A stretch of 64,000 nt of DNA from Labrys sp. KNU-23 (GCF_008330945.1 NZ_CP043488.1:1240001-1304000); one strand, 5' to 3'. Positions 51,824-61,871 are shown, numbered from the stretch's first letter. Made by a program: numbers and translations. Notes: generated by a model from the letters alone, not told the origin.

Positions 51824-53500
51824 TCAGCCGAGCAAAGCCTGGGACGCAGCGCCGTGGAGAAGGCGCCGTTCGTCCTCCAGTGACCAGCGGACCGGCTGGC
51901 CGTCCTGGCGCAGCTCACTCACCGGCGTCATCGGCAGGTCGAGCAGGGCGGGATAGATCGCGATCTTGCCCGAAACCTTGCCGGCATTGACCGCTTCGAG
52001 TGCATCCGGCAAGGCGCCAAGCCCCGCCACCGCTTCCAGATTGCCCGAGAGTTCGAGCGAGCCTTCGACCACGCGATCGAGAACGGCAAGCTGGTCGGCG
52101 ACCGTGCAGCCGGTGGAGCCGGTGATGCGCGCATTGGCGCTGGAAACCAGGCCGAGCGGCAAAGCGCAGGGTTGGCCGAAGGGCATGCCGGCGAACAGCA
52201 CGAGCATGCCGTCGGGCCGCATGAGCCGGGCACCCCGCTCGATTACCGCGACCTCCGGCGCAACCACCACCACATCGTCACAGCCTTCGGGAGCCAGCCG
52301 GCCGACGCAGGCCTCGACCTCGCCGTCCTCGATCACCACCAGCGTCTTGCCATGCTGGCGGGCAAGCGGTGCGAAATCGTCCTCCAGCGCCTTGAGGCGG
52401 GCGCCCTTGCGCGAGGTGGCGATGATCGTCGCCGGCCCGTCCTTCAGCTCCAAGGCGCGGTGCGTGTGGATGCGGCCCATGGCACCGCCCGCGCCCAGCA
52501 CCAGGGCGGTACCGCCTGCGCGCAGTTCGAAGCGCGTGCGAGCAGGCATGAATGCCTCGGATAGCGAGGGGCCGGCCGCGCCGAGAAAGGACAGCTCCTG
52601 ATAATGAATGCGCGCGGCATCGAGGATGACGCTCTCGCGCCCCAACCTTGATCCGACCAGGACCATCAGGCCGCCCTTGGCGAGGCAGCCCGCCAGCCGG
52701 GCTGTCGTCTCCGCGTCGAGCGGACCGGCGAGAATGATGTCGTCATAGCTCGCCTGTCCGGCATCGGATGCCGCGAAGGCCTCCAGGCTGGCATGGCACG
52801 CCACGGTCGCCGCGCCGCCCGCCCAGGTACGTGCGGCATCGCCGGCTCCGACCAGGACGATCTCGCCACCCGGCGAAGGCAGATCGAAACGCGTTCCCGG
52901 CACGGTTTCCACCAGCAACAGGCGGCCGCCGGGTTTCAGGCCCGTGCGGCAATTGAGGCGATAGGCCGCTTCCACGCAGGCATAGGGCTCCAGCATGGCG
53001 ATGGTGGCAGCGCTGACATCGGCCGGCACCGGGAAGACATAGGGCCCCTCGCCTGCCAGCACGCGCGCGTCGAGGCGGATATATTCGGCGAAGGCACCCG
53101 GCAGGTCCATGCCGACGGTGCGGCGCCTGCCCTCGACCATGATCGCCGGCTGCAGGCCGAGCCTGTCCCCCGGCTGGAACCGATCGCGCCAATTGGCCCC
53201 GGCGTCGACGATCGTCAGCGCCATCTCGTGGCCAAGCACGGCAGGGCTGTCGGCAAGGTCGCGATCGGCGAACAAGGGATGAGCCTTGCCCATGCGGATG
53301 ATCTTGATGTCCGAAGAGCAGATGCAGACGGCATCGATGCGGGCGATCACCTCGTCCGGCCCGGCCGGTGCCTGCGGTTCATCGACATAGCGCCCGCCCA
53401 TGCCGATATCGCGGATGCCGCCACCGGCAAAGGGCCAGCTCCGGTTGAGAGCCGGCAGGCCGGAGGGCACGGCATTCTGGGAAAGGGCAGTACGGCGCAT
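51824..53500 (-). CDS. Long zinc-dependent medium-chain dehydrogenase with two Rossmann-like segments
   Basis: At 558 residues this is far longer than normal MDR enzymes (about 350). The N-terminal catalytic domain is recognisable: ARIDAVCICSSDIKIIRMG, VLGHEMALTIVDAG and the glutamate region IAMLEPYACVEAAYR. Two nucleotide-binding-like segments follow: LKPGGRLLLVETVPGTRFDL with GGEIVLVGAGDAARTWAGG, and later RAGGTALVLGAGGAMGRIHT with ATIIATSRKGARLKALED. The second looks like the functional NAD site. Related long enzymes act on polyols or sugar phosphates such as sorbose 1-phosphate. Operon partners are an FGGY kinase and an RpiR regulator. Start at an ATG 11 bp after the regulator gene. Confidence 0.82.
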   Translation of the reverse strand: MRRTALSQNAVPSGLPALNRSWPFAGGGIRDIGMGGRYVDEPQAPAGPDEVIARIDAVCICSSDIKIIRMGKAHPLFADRDLADSPAVLGHEMALTIVDAGANWRDRFQPGDRLGLQPAIMVEGRRRTVGMDLPGAFAEYIRLDARVLAGEGPYVFPVPADVSAATIAMLEPYACVEAAYRLNCRTGLKPGGRLLLVETVPGTRFDLPSPGGEIVLVGAGDAARTWAGGAATVACHASLEAFAASDAGQASYDDIILAGPLDAETTARLAGCLAKGGLMVLVGSRLGRESVILDAARIHYQELSFLGAAGPSLSEAFMPARTRFELRAGGTALVLGAGGAMGRIHTHRALELKDGPATIIATSRKGARLKALEDDFAPLARQHGKTLVVIEDGEVEACVGRLAPEGCDDVVVVAPEVAVIERGARLMRPDGMLVLFAGMPFGQPCALPLGLVSSANARITGSTGCTVADQLAVLDRVVEGSLELSGNLEAVAGLGALPDALEAVNAGKVSGKIAIYPALLDLPMTPVSELRQDGQPVRWSLEDERRLLHGAASQALLG

Positions 53501-53511
53501 GGGATACTCGC

Positions 53512-54405
53512 TTATTTCAATCGGCTTCTGGCGATGACGCCATCGGTGTAATCGAGGCGCTCGAGGGCCTTGTCGTGATCCTGGAGGGCCACCAGCGCGT
53601 AGAGCGCATCCATGGCGGTGAGCTGCGCCATCTTGGAGACCATCGATTCATACATGCCTTCGCCGCCCGTCGGTTCGGGTGCGGCGCCTGGCAGGGTCAG
53701 CACGGCGTCGGCCTGCTTGGCGAGAGGCGAACCGCCGGCAGAGGTGATGGCGATGGTGGGCATGCCCAGGGCCTTCGCCTCGCGCAGCGCTTCGACCGTA
53801 CTCTTGGTGCGGCCGCTGTCGCTGATGCCGATGGCGACGGCGCGCCCGGCCAGGCCCGCCACCGAGAACATCTGGATATTGGCATCGCGGTTGAAGATGC
53901 AGGCCTTGCCGATGCGCAGGAAACGCATGACGCCATTTTCGGCGGCAAGGAGCGAGGATCCGACCGCGAAGAACACGATGGTGTGGTGCTCTGAAACCAG
54001 GAGCGCCGCCTTCCGCAATTCGACGGGATCCAGCGTCATCGTGGCGCCGGTGATGATCTCGGCCTGGCGACGGGACACCTTGGCGATGATCGCCGCGGCA
54101 TCGTCCCCCGGCGCGATGCCCTCATAGACCTCATGCTCGGCCGCCCTGCCCCGGGCCGCTTTGCGCGTCAGCCCTTCGGCCAGCATGATGCGGAATTCCT
54201 GATAGGAGTCGGCGCCGACCAGGCGCACGAAGCGGCTGACGGAGGACTGGGAGACGCCGGCTTCTTCAGCCAGTTCCTTGATGCTCATGGCCTTGGCATC
54301 GGCCGTCCGGTCGAGCACGAAATCGGCGATACGTCTCAGGGTTGGATTGAGCCCGCCACGCAAAGCATTGATGCGTCGCGTAATCTCCGTTTGCGGTCCC
54401 TGCAC
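53512..54405 (-). CDS. MurR/RpiR-family transcriptional regulator
   Basis: A 297-residue regulator with the N-terminal RpiR helix-turn-helix (LRRIADFVLDRTADAKAMSI, KELAEEAGVSQSSVSRFVRL) and a C-terminal SIS sugar-phosphate-binding domain (IVFFAVGSSLLAAENGVMRF, GISDSGRTKSTVEALREAKA, IAITSAGGSPLAKQADAVLT). Such proteins sense phosphorylated sugars. The GTG start is preceded by GGGAGTGA at about six bases. It is divergent from the ABC importer operon, and the intergenic region has two palindromes that are likely operators. The effector could be the phosphosugar produced by the adjacent kinase. Confidence 0.92.
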   Translation of the reverse strand: MQGPQTEITRRINALRGGLNPTLRRIADFVLDRTADAKAMSIKELAEEAGVSQSSVSRFVRLVGADSYQEFRIMLAEGLTRKAARGRAAEHEVYEGIAPGDDAAAIIAKVSRRQAEIITGATMTLDPVELRKAALLVSEHHTIVFFAVGSSLLAAENGVMRFLRIGKACIFNRDANIQMFSVAGLAGRAVAIGISDSGRTKSTVEALREAKALGMPTIAITSAGGSPLAKQADAVLTLPGAAPEPTGGEGMYESMVSKMAQLTAMDALYALVALQDHDKALERLDYTDGVIARSRLK

Positions 54406-54467
54406 AAGTCACTCCCAAAACCGTTTGTCGGGCGCTCTGCTTAGCATCATTCGGAGCCTCCGCTTGT

Positions 54468-54480
54468 GAAAGTAACTTTC
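54468..54480. promoter_or_regulatory. Palindrome GAAAGTAACTTTC, candidate RpiR operator 1
   Basis: A 13-bp palindrome, GAAAGTAACTTTC, centred 69 bp upstream of the regulator start in the divergent spacer. RpiR-family operators often contain GAAA/TTTC half-sites. A second palindrome is centred about 30 bp away, roughly three helical turns. Confidence 0.55.
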
Positions 54481-54496
54481 TTTCTTTGAATTCTGC

Positions 54497-54510
54497 AAGG
54501 AAATTTCCTT
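54497..54510. promoter_or_regulatory. Palindrome AAGGAAATTTCCTT, candidate RpiR operator 2
   Basis: A perfect 14-bp palindrome, AAGGAAATTTCCTT, between the RpiR gene and the binding-protein gene. Together with the site at 54468 it would place a regulator dimer pair on one face of the DNA across the divergent promoters. Confidence 0.55.
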
Positions 54511-54602
54511 CTAGACACCCAAGATCGCCGATGCTAGCGTTTCGAGCAATCGAACTTCCCCGCAAAGCGGGAAGCGACAAGAACTCGTGAGGGAGAAAGC
54601 CC

Positions 54603-55607
54603 ATGAAGAGACTATATTCCTGCCTGGCCGCAGCGGCCTTTGCCTTGTCGACCGCTGCCTTCAGTGGACAGAGCACGGCTCAGGAACATAAAAGGACGTA
54701 TTACTACGCCTCTCAGTTACAGGGGCACCCCTATCTTCTCGATTCTCTGCTTGGAATGGACTATGCCGCCAAGAAATTCGGCGTGAACATTGTCACACTC
54801 GGCCCGCAGAGCTGGGATCCGGTGGCCCATGCCGAAGCAGTAGAGCAGGCTATCGCCAAGAAGCCGGACGGCATCGTAACCACGCTGTGGGAGCCCGGCG
54901 CCGTTCCGGCAATCAAGCGCGCCATGAGCCAGGGCATTCCCGTGGTGGTGATCGAGGCCGTAACACCCGACAGCGGCGCGCTGACCTTCGTCGGCCTCGA
55001 CAATTACGAGGCCGGCGTGGACACGGCCAAGGAATTGATCAAGCGGGCCGGCAAGACAGGCAAGCTGGTGGTCTCCGGCAATTGGGGTGCCTCCAACACC
55101 GACGCGAAATTCAAAGGCCTGACCGACTACCTCAAGGCCAATTCGCAATGGGAGCTGCTCGGCCGGGTCGACGACAAGGCGACCACCGAGACCGCGATCG
55201 ACGCCGCCAAGACCATGTTCAATACCTATAAGGACATGACGGCCGTCATCGGGCTGGATTCCTCCTCCGGCACCGGCATCTGCCTGGCGGCCGAAGAACT
55301 CGACAAGGACATCAAGCCGCTCACCGTCATCGTGCACGACCGCGAGGCACCCGTCCTGGAGTGCGTCCAGAGCGGCGACATCGATGCCACGATCGTCAAC
55401 AAGACGGCGTTGCAGGCCTATATGGCGATCCAATTGCTCGAAGCCTACAACGACGAGAAGGTCGGCCTCGCCACAGTGCCGATCTCCAGCGACAACAAGG
55501 CGGCCGGCGTCATCCCCTTCCCGCAATATATCTACATGGGAACGCAGGTGATCGATAAGGACAACATCCAGTACTTCCTGGCTGCCAACATGCCGAAGTT
55601 CAAATAG
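54603..55607 (+). CDS. Sugar ABC transporter substrate-binding protein
   Basis: A 334-residue periplasmic protein. It has a signal peptide (YSCLAAAAFALSTAAFSGQSTAQ), then a type I fold: RTYYYASQLQGHPYLLDSLL, AIAKKPDGIVTTLWEPGAVP, VVVIEAVTPDSGALTFVGLD and LVVSGNWGASNTDAKFKGLT, ending VIPFPQYIYMGTQVIDKDNI. It is RbsB/LsrB-like and delivers a sugar or polyol to the two permeases encoded downstream. GAGGGAGAAAG precedes the ATG. The gene begins the plus-strand operon under likely RpiR control. Ligand unknown. Confidence 0.93.
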   Translation: MKRLYSCLAAAAFALSTAAFSGQSTAQEHKRTYYYASQLQGHPYLLDSLLGMDYAAKKFGVNIVTLGPQSWDPVAHAEAVEQAIAKKPDGIVTTLWEPGAVPAIKRAMSQGIPVVVIEAVTPDSGALTFVGLDNYEAGVDTAKELIKRAGKTGKLVVSGNWGASNTDAKFKGLTDYLKANSQWELLGRVDDKATTETAIDAAKTMFNTYKDMTAVIGLDSSSGTGICLAAEELDKDIKPLTVIVHDREAPVLECVQSGDIDATIVNKTALQAYMAIQLLEAYNDEKVGLATVPISSDNKAAGVIPFPQYIYMGTQVIDKDNIQYFLAANMPKFK

Positions 55608-55618
55608 GGCGACGTCCG

Positions 55619-55651
55619 GCGGGTTCCCGTTCCATCGTACGCGGAACCCGC
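55619..55651 (+). terminator. Hairpin between binding-protein and ATPase genes
   Basis: GCGGGTTCC and GGAACCCGC form a perfect nine-pair stem with a 15-base loop, 12 bases after the binding-protein stop. Without a T run it resembles the intercistronic hairpins that raise binding-protein mRNA level relative to the membrane components. Confidence 0.55.
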
Positions 55652-55736
55652 TTCCACCGGGCGGAAGCTCCCTGCCCTTCGCCTGCCCGGTTCTTCACGA
55701 AGACCGCTTTGGATCATCAAGTCAGGAATGCCAGCC

Positions 55737-57233
<1,497 letters not shown>

Positions 57234-57241
57234 GGATCGGG

Positions 57242-58225
57242 ATGAGCCAGCAAGAGACAGCTCCACTTGCCGCCGCGCCCGCGAGCCCTGCCCGGCGGCG
57301 CACCCGCCTCGGAACGATCCCGCTCCTGGTGATCACCGTTGCGCTCTGCGCCTTTCTCGCCGCCACGCGAGAGAACTTCCTGACGGCGAGCAATCTTTAT
57401 TCGCTCGCCTTCGCCGTCTCGATCGAGGCACTGGTCGTGCTTGCCTTCACCTATGTCATGGTGCTGCGCGAGATCGATCTTTCCGTCGGGGCTGTCTATG
57501 CCCTTTCCGGCGTCCTGTCGGGCTATCTCCTGCTGCAGGGCGCCCCGCTGCCGCTTGCCATCGCGCTTGCCCTCGGCGCCGCCGTCATGGTCGGCCTTGT
57601 CAACGGCTTCCTGGTCGTGCGCTTTCGCATCAATTCGCTGATGCTGACCATCGGCACCATGCTGATCGTGCGTGGCATCGTCGGCGTGATGACCACGACA
57701 CTGCGCGGCAATATTTTCCCGCGCGAATTTCGCAGCCTGGCCCGCCAGGCATTTCTCGGCGTCAACCTCACCATCATCGCCATGGCCGTCCTGGCGATCG
57801 CCGCCCTGCTCTTCCAATGGCGCAGCGTGCTGTTCCGGCAGATGTGCTATATCGGCGAAAACCTGCAATCGGCGGCGATCTACGGCATACGCACCGGCCG
57901 GATCAAGATGCTTGCCTTCGCGGCGTCGAGCCTGATGGCCGGCATTGCCGGCATCTACACCGCCTCGCGCATCACCCATGCCGATTCCAACATGGGCGTC
58001 GGGCTCGAATTCAGCATGATCACCGCCGCGGTGCTCGGTGGCGCCAGCCTCTATGGCGGGCGCGGCAATGCCGCTGCCTCGGTACTCGGCCTCTTCCTGC
58101 TCGCCGTGATCATGAACGGCATGGCGATGTACGACATCGAACCCGTCTTCCAGCAATTCGTCGTGGGAGCCCTGCTGATCGCCACCGTCGCGGTCGACAC
58201 GCTCCTCAACCGTCATCGCGTCTGA
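57242..58225 (+). CDS. Sugar ABC transporter permease 1 (RbsC-like)
   Basis: A 327-residue membrane protein of the BPD_transp_2 family with eight to ten hydrophobic segments. Landmarks are VLAFTYVMVLREIDLSVGAV, FRINSLMLTIGTMLIVRGIV and a late ITAAVLGGASLYGGRGNAAA. GAGG lies six bases before the ATG. It is encoded eight bases after the ATPase and is followed closely by a second permease gene, so the channel is probably a heterodimer. Confidence 0.93.
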   Translation: MSQQETAPLAAAPASPARRRTRLGTIPLLVITVALCAFLAATRENFLTASNLYSLAFAVSIEALVVLAFTYVMVLREIDLSVGAVYALSGVLSGYLLLQGAPLPLAIALALGAAVMVGLVNGFLVVRFRINSLMLTIGTMLIVRGIVGVMTTTLRGNIFPREFRSLARQAFLGVNLTIIAMAVLAIAALLFQWRSVLFRQMCYIGENLQSAAIYGIRTGRIKMLAFAASSLMAGIAGIYTASRITHADSNMGVGLEFSMITAAVLGGASLYGGRGNAAASVLGLFLLAVIMNGMAMYDIEPVFQQFVVGALLIATVAVDTLLNRHRV

Positions 58226-58236
58226 GGGAGACTGCC

Positions 58237-59271
58237 ATGGCCGCCCGTTCCACCCGCCCCGAGACGATGCCCTTCCTGAAGCGTTGGCGACTGGAGCAGG
58301 AGGCGATCACCCTGGCCGTGGTCGCCGCACTCGTGCTGCTGCTGGCGCTTGGCGCACCGGCCTTCCTCAATGCCAACAATCTCGACTCCCTGCAGACCAG
58401 CATGGCGCCGAACATGATCATCGCCATCGGCATGATGGTGCTGTTTATCACCGGCCTGTTCGATCTGTCGGTCGGGGCGGTCATGGGCCTGTCCGGCATC
58501 GTCACGGCCTATGCGCTGTCGGCCGGCTTCGGCATGGCCGGAGCCATCGTCTGCGGCCTCGCGGTCGGTGCCGTGATCGGGCTTGCGAACGGTGTTCTCG
58601 TCGCAGTCTTCAGGATCAACCACCTGATCGCCACGCTCGGCATGATGTACATGGTTCGCGGGCTGGTCGAGGTCATGCTGATCGGTACCGGCCTCGGCGG
58701 TTTCACCGAGTTTCCGGCCGCCTTCACCCTGCTCGGCAATGGCCAGGTTTTCGGAATCTACGGCATGTTCATCTTCGCCCTGGCGCTGGTGATCGCGGGC
58801 GAGTTCATCCTGCGCCGTACCGTGCTCGGGCGCCGGCTCTATTTCCTCGGCGGCAATCCGGAGGCGGCCGGCATGATCGGCATCAACGCCACGCATCTGC
58901 GCATCGGCGCCTTCGTCTTCTCCGGTCTCATGGCATCGCTGGCCGGTGTGCTGGTCACTGCCCGCATCGGCATGGCCAACCGCTATCTCGGCGTCGGGCT
59001 GGAGATGAACATCATCATCGCCTGCCTCGTGGGGGGCGGCAGCATTGCGGGCGGCAAGGGTTCGTTGATCGGCGCCATGCTGGGCGTGGGTTTCATCAGC
59101 CTGATGACGAATGCCTTCAATCTCTTCGAAGTCCCTTCCGAATGGCAAAGCTCGGTCATCGGGCTCGTCCTCGTGGTCGTCGTGGTGATCGATGCCATCA
59201 TGCTGCTGCGCAAGCAGCGGTTGTCATGGGCAACCATATTCGGCCTGCGATCGCTCCACGCCGGGCGATGA
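58237..59271 (+). CDS. Sugar ABC transporter permease 2 (RbsC-like)
   Basis: A 344-residue BPD_transp_2 permease: IAIGMMVLFITGLFDLSVGA, FRINHLIATLGMMYMVRGLV, YFLGGNPEAAGMIGINATHL and IIIACLVGGGSIAGGKGSLI. The N terminus is a charged cytoplasmic stretch. TGAGGGAG precedes the ATG by about six bases, and the gene starts 11 bases after permease 1. It closes the importer operon. Two different permease genes per transporter contrast with the single one in the LacI-controlled transporter. Confidence 0.93.
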   Translation: MAARSTRPETMPFLKRWRLEQEAITLAVVAALVLLLALGAPAFLNANNLDSLQTSMAPNMIIAIGMMVLFITGLFDLSVGAVMGLSGIVTAYALSAGFGMAGAIVCGLAVGAVIGLANGVLVAVFRINHLIATLGMMYMVRGLVEVMLIGTGLGGFTEFPAAFTLLGNGQVFGIYGMFIFALALVIAGEFILRRTVLGRRLYFLGGNPEAAGMIGINATHLRIGAFVFSGLMASLAGVLVTARIGMANRYLGVGLEMNIIIACLVGGGSIAGGKGSLIGAMLGVGFISLMTNAFNLFEVPSEWQSSVIGLVLVVVVVIDAIMLLRKQRLSWATIFGLRSLHAGR

Positions 59272-59409
59272 CCACCATGTCGCCAACATCGTCGATGGCG
59301 CGATGGAGACATCCGGCGATCGCGCATGGCGGTACGGGGCTCATCGACTGGCTCGGTCCCTGCCGGTTTGCGGCAAGCCCTTCCGCCCTGCATCGATACG
59401 CGGGCAAGC

Positions 59410-59571
59410 CTAGGCAACGGTGAGGACACCCAGGAGCACGAGCAGGAACAGGATCAGCGCGATTCCGATCAAGACCCGGGCTCCCGTCGCGGCCGCTCCC
59501 GCGAGCGCGGGCATTCCCAGCAGGCTGGCAGCCGCAGCGACGATCAACAGAATGAGGATCCAGTGGAGCAT
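59410..59571 (-). CDS. DUF1328-family small membrane protein
   Basis: A 53-residue protein, MLHWILILLIVAAAASLLGM through ARVLIGIALILFLLVLLGVL, with two membrane helices separated by an alanine/glycine-rich turn (ALAGAAATGA). That pattern and length match the YtjA/DUF1328 family found in many proteobacteria, often stress-induced, function unknown. AAGGAGGTG lies six bases before the ATG, a near-perfect ribosome site. It converges on the permease operon. Confidence 0.88.
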   Translation of the reverse strand: MLHWILILLIVAAAASLLGMPALAGAAATGARVLIGIALILFLLVLLGVLTVA

Positions 59572-59816
59572 GGCAGCACCTCCTTGATGTGGCGCTATCG
59601 AACCTCATGAGCCGGCTTTTGTTCCCCTCGCGAAAAGAGCATTGCCTCTGCTCTTCACCGATATGCGTCCAATTCGCCGGCTTCCGCGAGGTGGCGCGGC
59701 CCTGCTGCTCGCCTCGGCCACCTTTACGTGCCGGACGCTTCAACCTCGCAAATTCGAAAGTGGAACGATCACTCCCGTGCGAGGTTCTTGCATTGTTGCA
59801 ACCAGGGATAATGATC

Positions 59817-60119
59817 ATGGCTGATTTGCTTAGAATTCTCGCGGCGGCCGGCATCGCTCTGTCCGTCGCAGCCTGCGCGAGCGACAATCCGGGTGACCGC
59901 GCCGCTGGTGGAGCGATTATCGGCGGCGTTGGCGGCGCTGCAGTGGGCGCTGCGGTCTCGAACCGACATCCCGGTCGCGGCGCGCTCATCGGGGGTGCCA
60001 TCGGTGCCGTTGGAGGTGCCGCCGTGGGCGCTGCGACGACGCCACCCCGTGGCGAGCGTGGATGCGCCCGGGTCGGCTATGATGAATATGGCAACCGCGT
60101 CTGCACGGCCTATTACTGA
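59817..60119 (+). CDS. Glycine-zipper lipoprotein
   Basis: A 100-residue protein with a lipoprotein signal (ILAAAGIALSVAACAS) and a repeated glycine-zipper pattern GGAIIGGVGGAAVGAAVSN and GALIGGAIGAVGGAAVGAAT, then a short tail RGCARVGYDEYGNRVCTAYY with two cysteines. Such outer-membrane or periplasmic small lipoproteins are common in Hyphomicrobiales and often respond to envelope stress. AGGG lies nine bases before the chosen ATG. An ATG two codons earlier is also possible. Function is unknown. Confidence 0.8.
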   Translation: MADLLRILAAAGIALSVAACASDNPGDRAAGGAIIGGVGGAAVGAAVSNRHPGRGALIGGAIGAVGGAAVGAATTPPRGERGCARVGYDEYGNRVCTAYY

Positions 60120-60127
60120 TGCAGCTC

Positions 60128-60151
60128 TCCGGAGCCACCCATGGCTCCGGA
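60128..60151 (+). terminator. Hairpin downstream of the glycine-zipper gene
   Basis: TCCGGAGCC and GGCTCCGGA form a perfect nine-pair stem with a six-base loop, ten bases after the stop codon. There is no T run, so Rho-independent strength is uncertain. Confidence 0.55.
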
Positions 60152-60464
60152 TCTCGATGCGCGCAGCCTCTTCGACAGAGCGCGGTGCGTTCCCGCCTGA
60201 TCGGAATCGGAAGACCCCGATCGCGAAGCGCCTTTGGAATTCATGCCGCCAGGCCGCCTGTCCTTGCTGGCGCTCGCAACCATGCTTCGATGCCGGCGCC
60301 TTGTCTGCGCCTTGTCTTGGAACAGCTCGCGTCCTGCTGACGTTGAAAGACGCAACATTTTGGGTCGTAGAGCATTGCTTCGACGTTTCTTGGCATTGAT
60401 TTACAGGCGAGCGACGGCACAGGCGGGTCCGCATGAGAGCCCGCATACCTCCCCGCACGCCCAA
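60152..60464. other. Intergenic stretch, no gene recognised
   Basis: No coding signal with a convincing ribosome site is seen. The frame of the following ABC-type gene stays open upstream to 60234, so an earlier start is possible. The extra residues (RRNILGRRALLRRFLALIYR) are basic and unlike the family start. Confidence 0.4.
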
Positions 60465-61454
60465 ATGCCGGAGACCTTGGTCGGTTTCATCATTTGGGTG
60501 TCGGGCCGACATCAGATCTGGATCGCCCTGTGCGCCGTTTTGCTGTTTGTCGCGGATACCGTGCCGCTGGAAGTGCAGCGGCGCCTGGTCAATTCCGCCG
60601 TGAAGGGGGGCGATCTCTACGGTGTGCTGATGCTGGCGATCGTGTTCGCCGCCCTGACGTTTCTGCAAGGCCTGATCAAGATCGGCCTCAATCTCTATCG
60701 CAATTGGATCGGCGAGTCGGCGGTGCGGTGGCTCCGCAACGAGATCTCGCATGTTGCGCAACGCCCTGACTCGGCACTGCCCTCGGGCAAGGCCGGAGGC
60801 GTTGAAATCGCCATGGTCGTCGCCGAAGTCGATCCGATCGGCGGCTTTGTCGGTGCCAGCCTTTCCGACCCGATCCTCCAGATCGGCATATTGCTGTCGG
60901 TGTTTGGCTACCTCATCTATCTACAGCCTCTGATGGCGCTCGTCGGCATCCTTGTCTTTCTGCCGCAATGTTTCCTGGTGCCGCTGATGCAGGGCGCCAT
61001 AAACCGGCGGGTGGGCGCGCGCATCTGGGTGCTGCGCAAGATCAGCGTGATGCTCGTCGACACGGTCGAGCGCGACGAAGCGACCAGTCATTCCCAGTCC
61101 AGGCGCGTCGACCAAGTTTTTCGCCTGAACATGAGCATCTTCAAGCTGAAATTCGTGCTCAACTTCGCGATGAACTGGCTCAATTCCCTGGGAACGGCGA
61201 TCATCCTGGGTATTGGCGGCTATCTCGTCGTCCAGGGCCGGACCGAAATCGGGACCGTCGTCGCCTTCGTCTCGGGGCTCGCCAAGATCAACGACCCCTG
61301 GAGTGATCTCGTGAACTGGTATCGCGACTATCGCGTCATCCAGGCCCGCTATCGCCTGGTCGCCAGCGCGATGCGTAGTGTCGAAGCGAAAGAAGAGGAG
61401 CGCGAGCCCCAAGGCTCCGGTCCCCCGGGCTTCCTGTCGCAACCACGAGATTGA
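60465..61454 (+). CDS. Stand-alone ABC transporter transmembrane domain (no ATPase)
   Basis: A 329-residue protein with five to six membrane segments that begins MPETLVGFIIWVSGRHQIWI and continues with VPLEVQRRLVNSAVKGGDLY and NWIGESAVRWLRNEI, the pattern of type-1 ABC exporter transmembrane domains of a rhizobial subgroup. After SSLGTAIILGIGGYLVVQGR-like helices it ends in charged residues. No Walker A or signature motif follows in any frame, so the nucleotide-binding domain is absent. It could pair with a separately encoded ATPase or be a truncated relic. The start is uncertain because no good ribosome site is visible. Confidence 0.7.
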   Translation: MPETLVGFIIWVSGRHQIWIALCAVLLFVADTVPLEVQRRLVNSAVKGGDLYGVLMLAIVFAALTFLQGLIKIGLNLYRNWIGESAVRWLRNEISHVAQRPDSALPSGKAGGVEIAMVVAEVDPIGGFVGASLSDPILQIGILLSVFGYLIYLQPLMALVGILVFLPQCFLVPLMQGAINRRVGARIWVLRKISVMLVDTVERDEATSHSQSRRVDQVFRLNMSIFKLKFVLNFAMNWLNSLGTAIILGIGGYLVVQGRTEIGTVVAFVSGLAKINDPWSDLVNWYRDYRVIQARYRLVASAMRSVEAKEEEREPQGSGPPGFLSQPRD

Positions 61455-61540
61455 CGGGCTCGGCATCACATTCGCAAAGCAGAACCGCAAGCATGGCAAA
61501 TTCGGGGATGGAACTGCGCCCGGCCGAGGGGAACTCCATC

Positions 61541-61644
61541 TAGTGCGTTTTGTGATTTGATTGAATCGCCTCAAATCGCAAAGGCGCGTCGAATCAAAGA
61601 GTTAGAGCAAACAAGCGTTCACACCCGAGCGCGCTTTGCTCTAG
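61541..61644 (-). repeat. Dispersed hairpin repeat, copy 3 (inverted)
   Basis: The reverse complement reads AGAGCAAAGCGCGCTCGGGT, TTTGCTCTAACTCTTTG, CGACGCGCCTTTGCGATT and CAAAACGCACTA, aligning along its whole length with copies 1 and 2. It abuts the stop codon of the DUF4167-type gene, which reads in the same orientation as the repeat. This repeats the 3'-of-gene placement of the other copies. Confidence 0.8.
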
Positions 61645-61871
61645 TGCGCGCGGTCGTGCATCAGCCTGAGATAGTGCTCCGCGTGCTGATAGTAGTTTTC
61701 GGCGGCGATCGCATCGCCGGCCATGGCCTGGGCCTGAGCCAATGTCAGGTAACGCTCATACTGGCCGTGCGCTGTTTGGAGCTTGTTCGTGCCTTTGCCC
61801 GCCGTCTTCGGCAGTGGGCGTCGCGGCTCGGTTGAGGATTGAGGATTTATCTGCTGTTTACTTGTTTTCAT
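61641..61871 (-). CDS. Short DUF4167-like protein
   Basis: A 76-residue basic, polar protein whose second half (QYERYLTLAQAQAMAGDAIA, AENYYQHAEHYLRLM) matches the conserved core of DUF4167, found mainly in Hyphomicrobiales. Full-length DUF4167 proteins are longer and have a glycine/arginine-rich N terminus with RNA-binding character. Here only the core is kept. The role is unknown. The stop codon is contained in the edge of repeat copy 3. Confidence 0.82.
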   Translation of the reverse strand: MKTSKQQINPQSSTEPRRPLPKTAGKGTNKLQTAHGQYERYLTLAQAQAMAGDAIAAENYYQHAEHYLRLMHDRAH

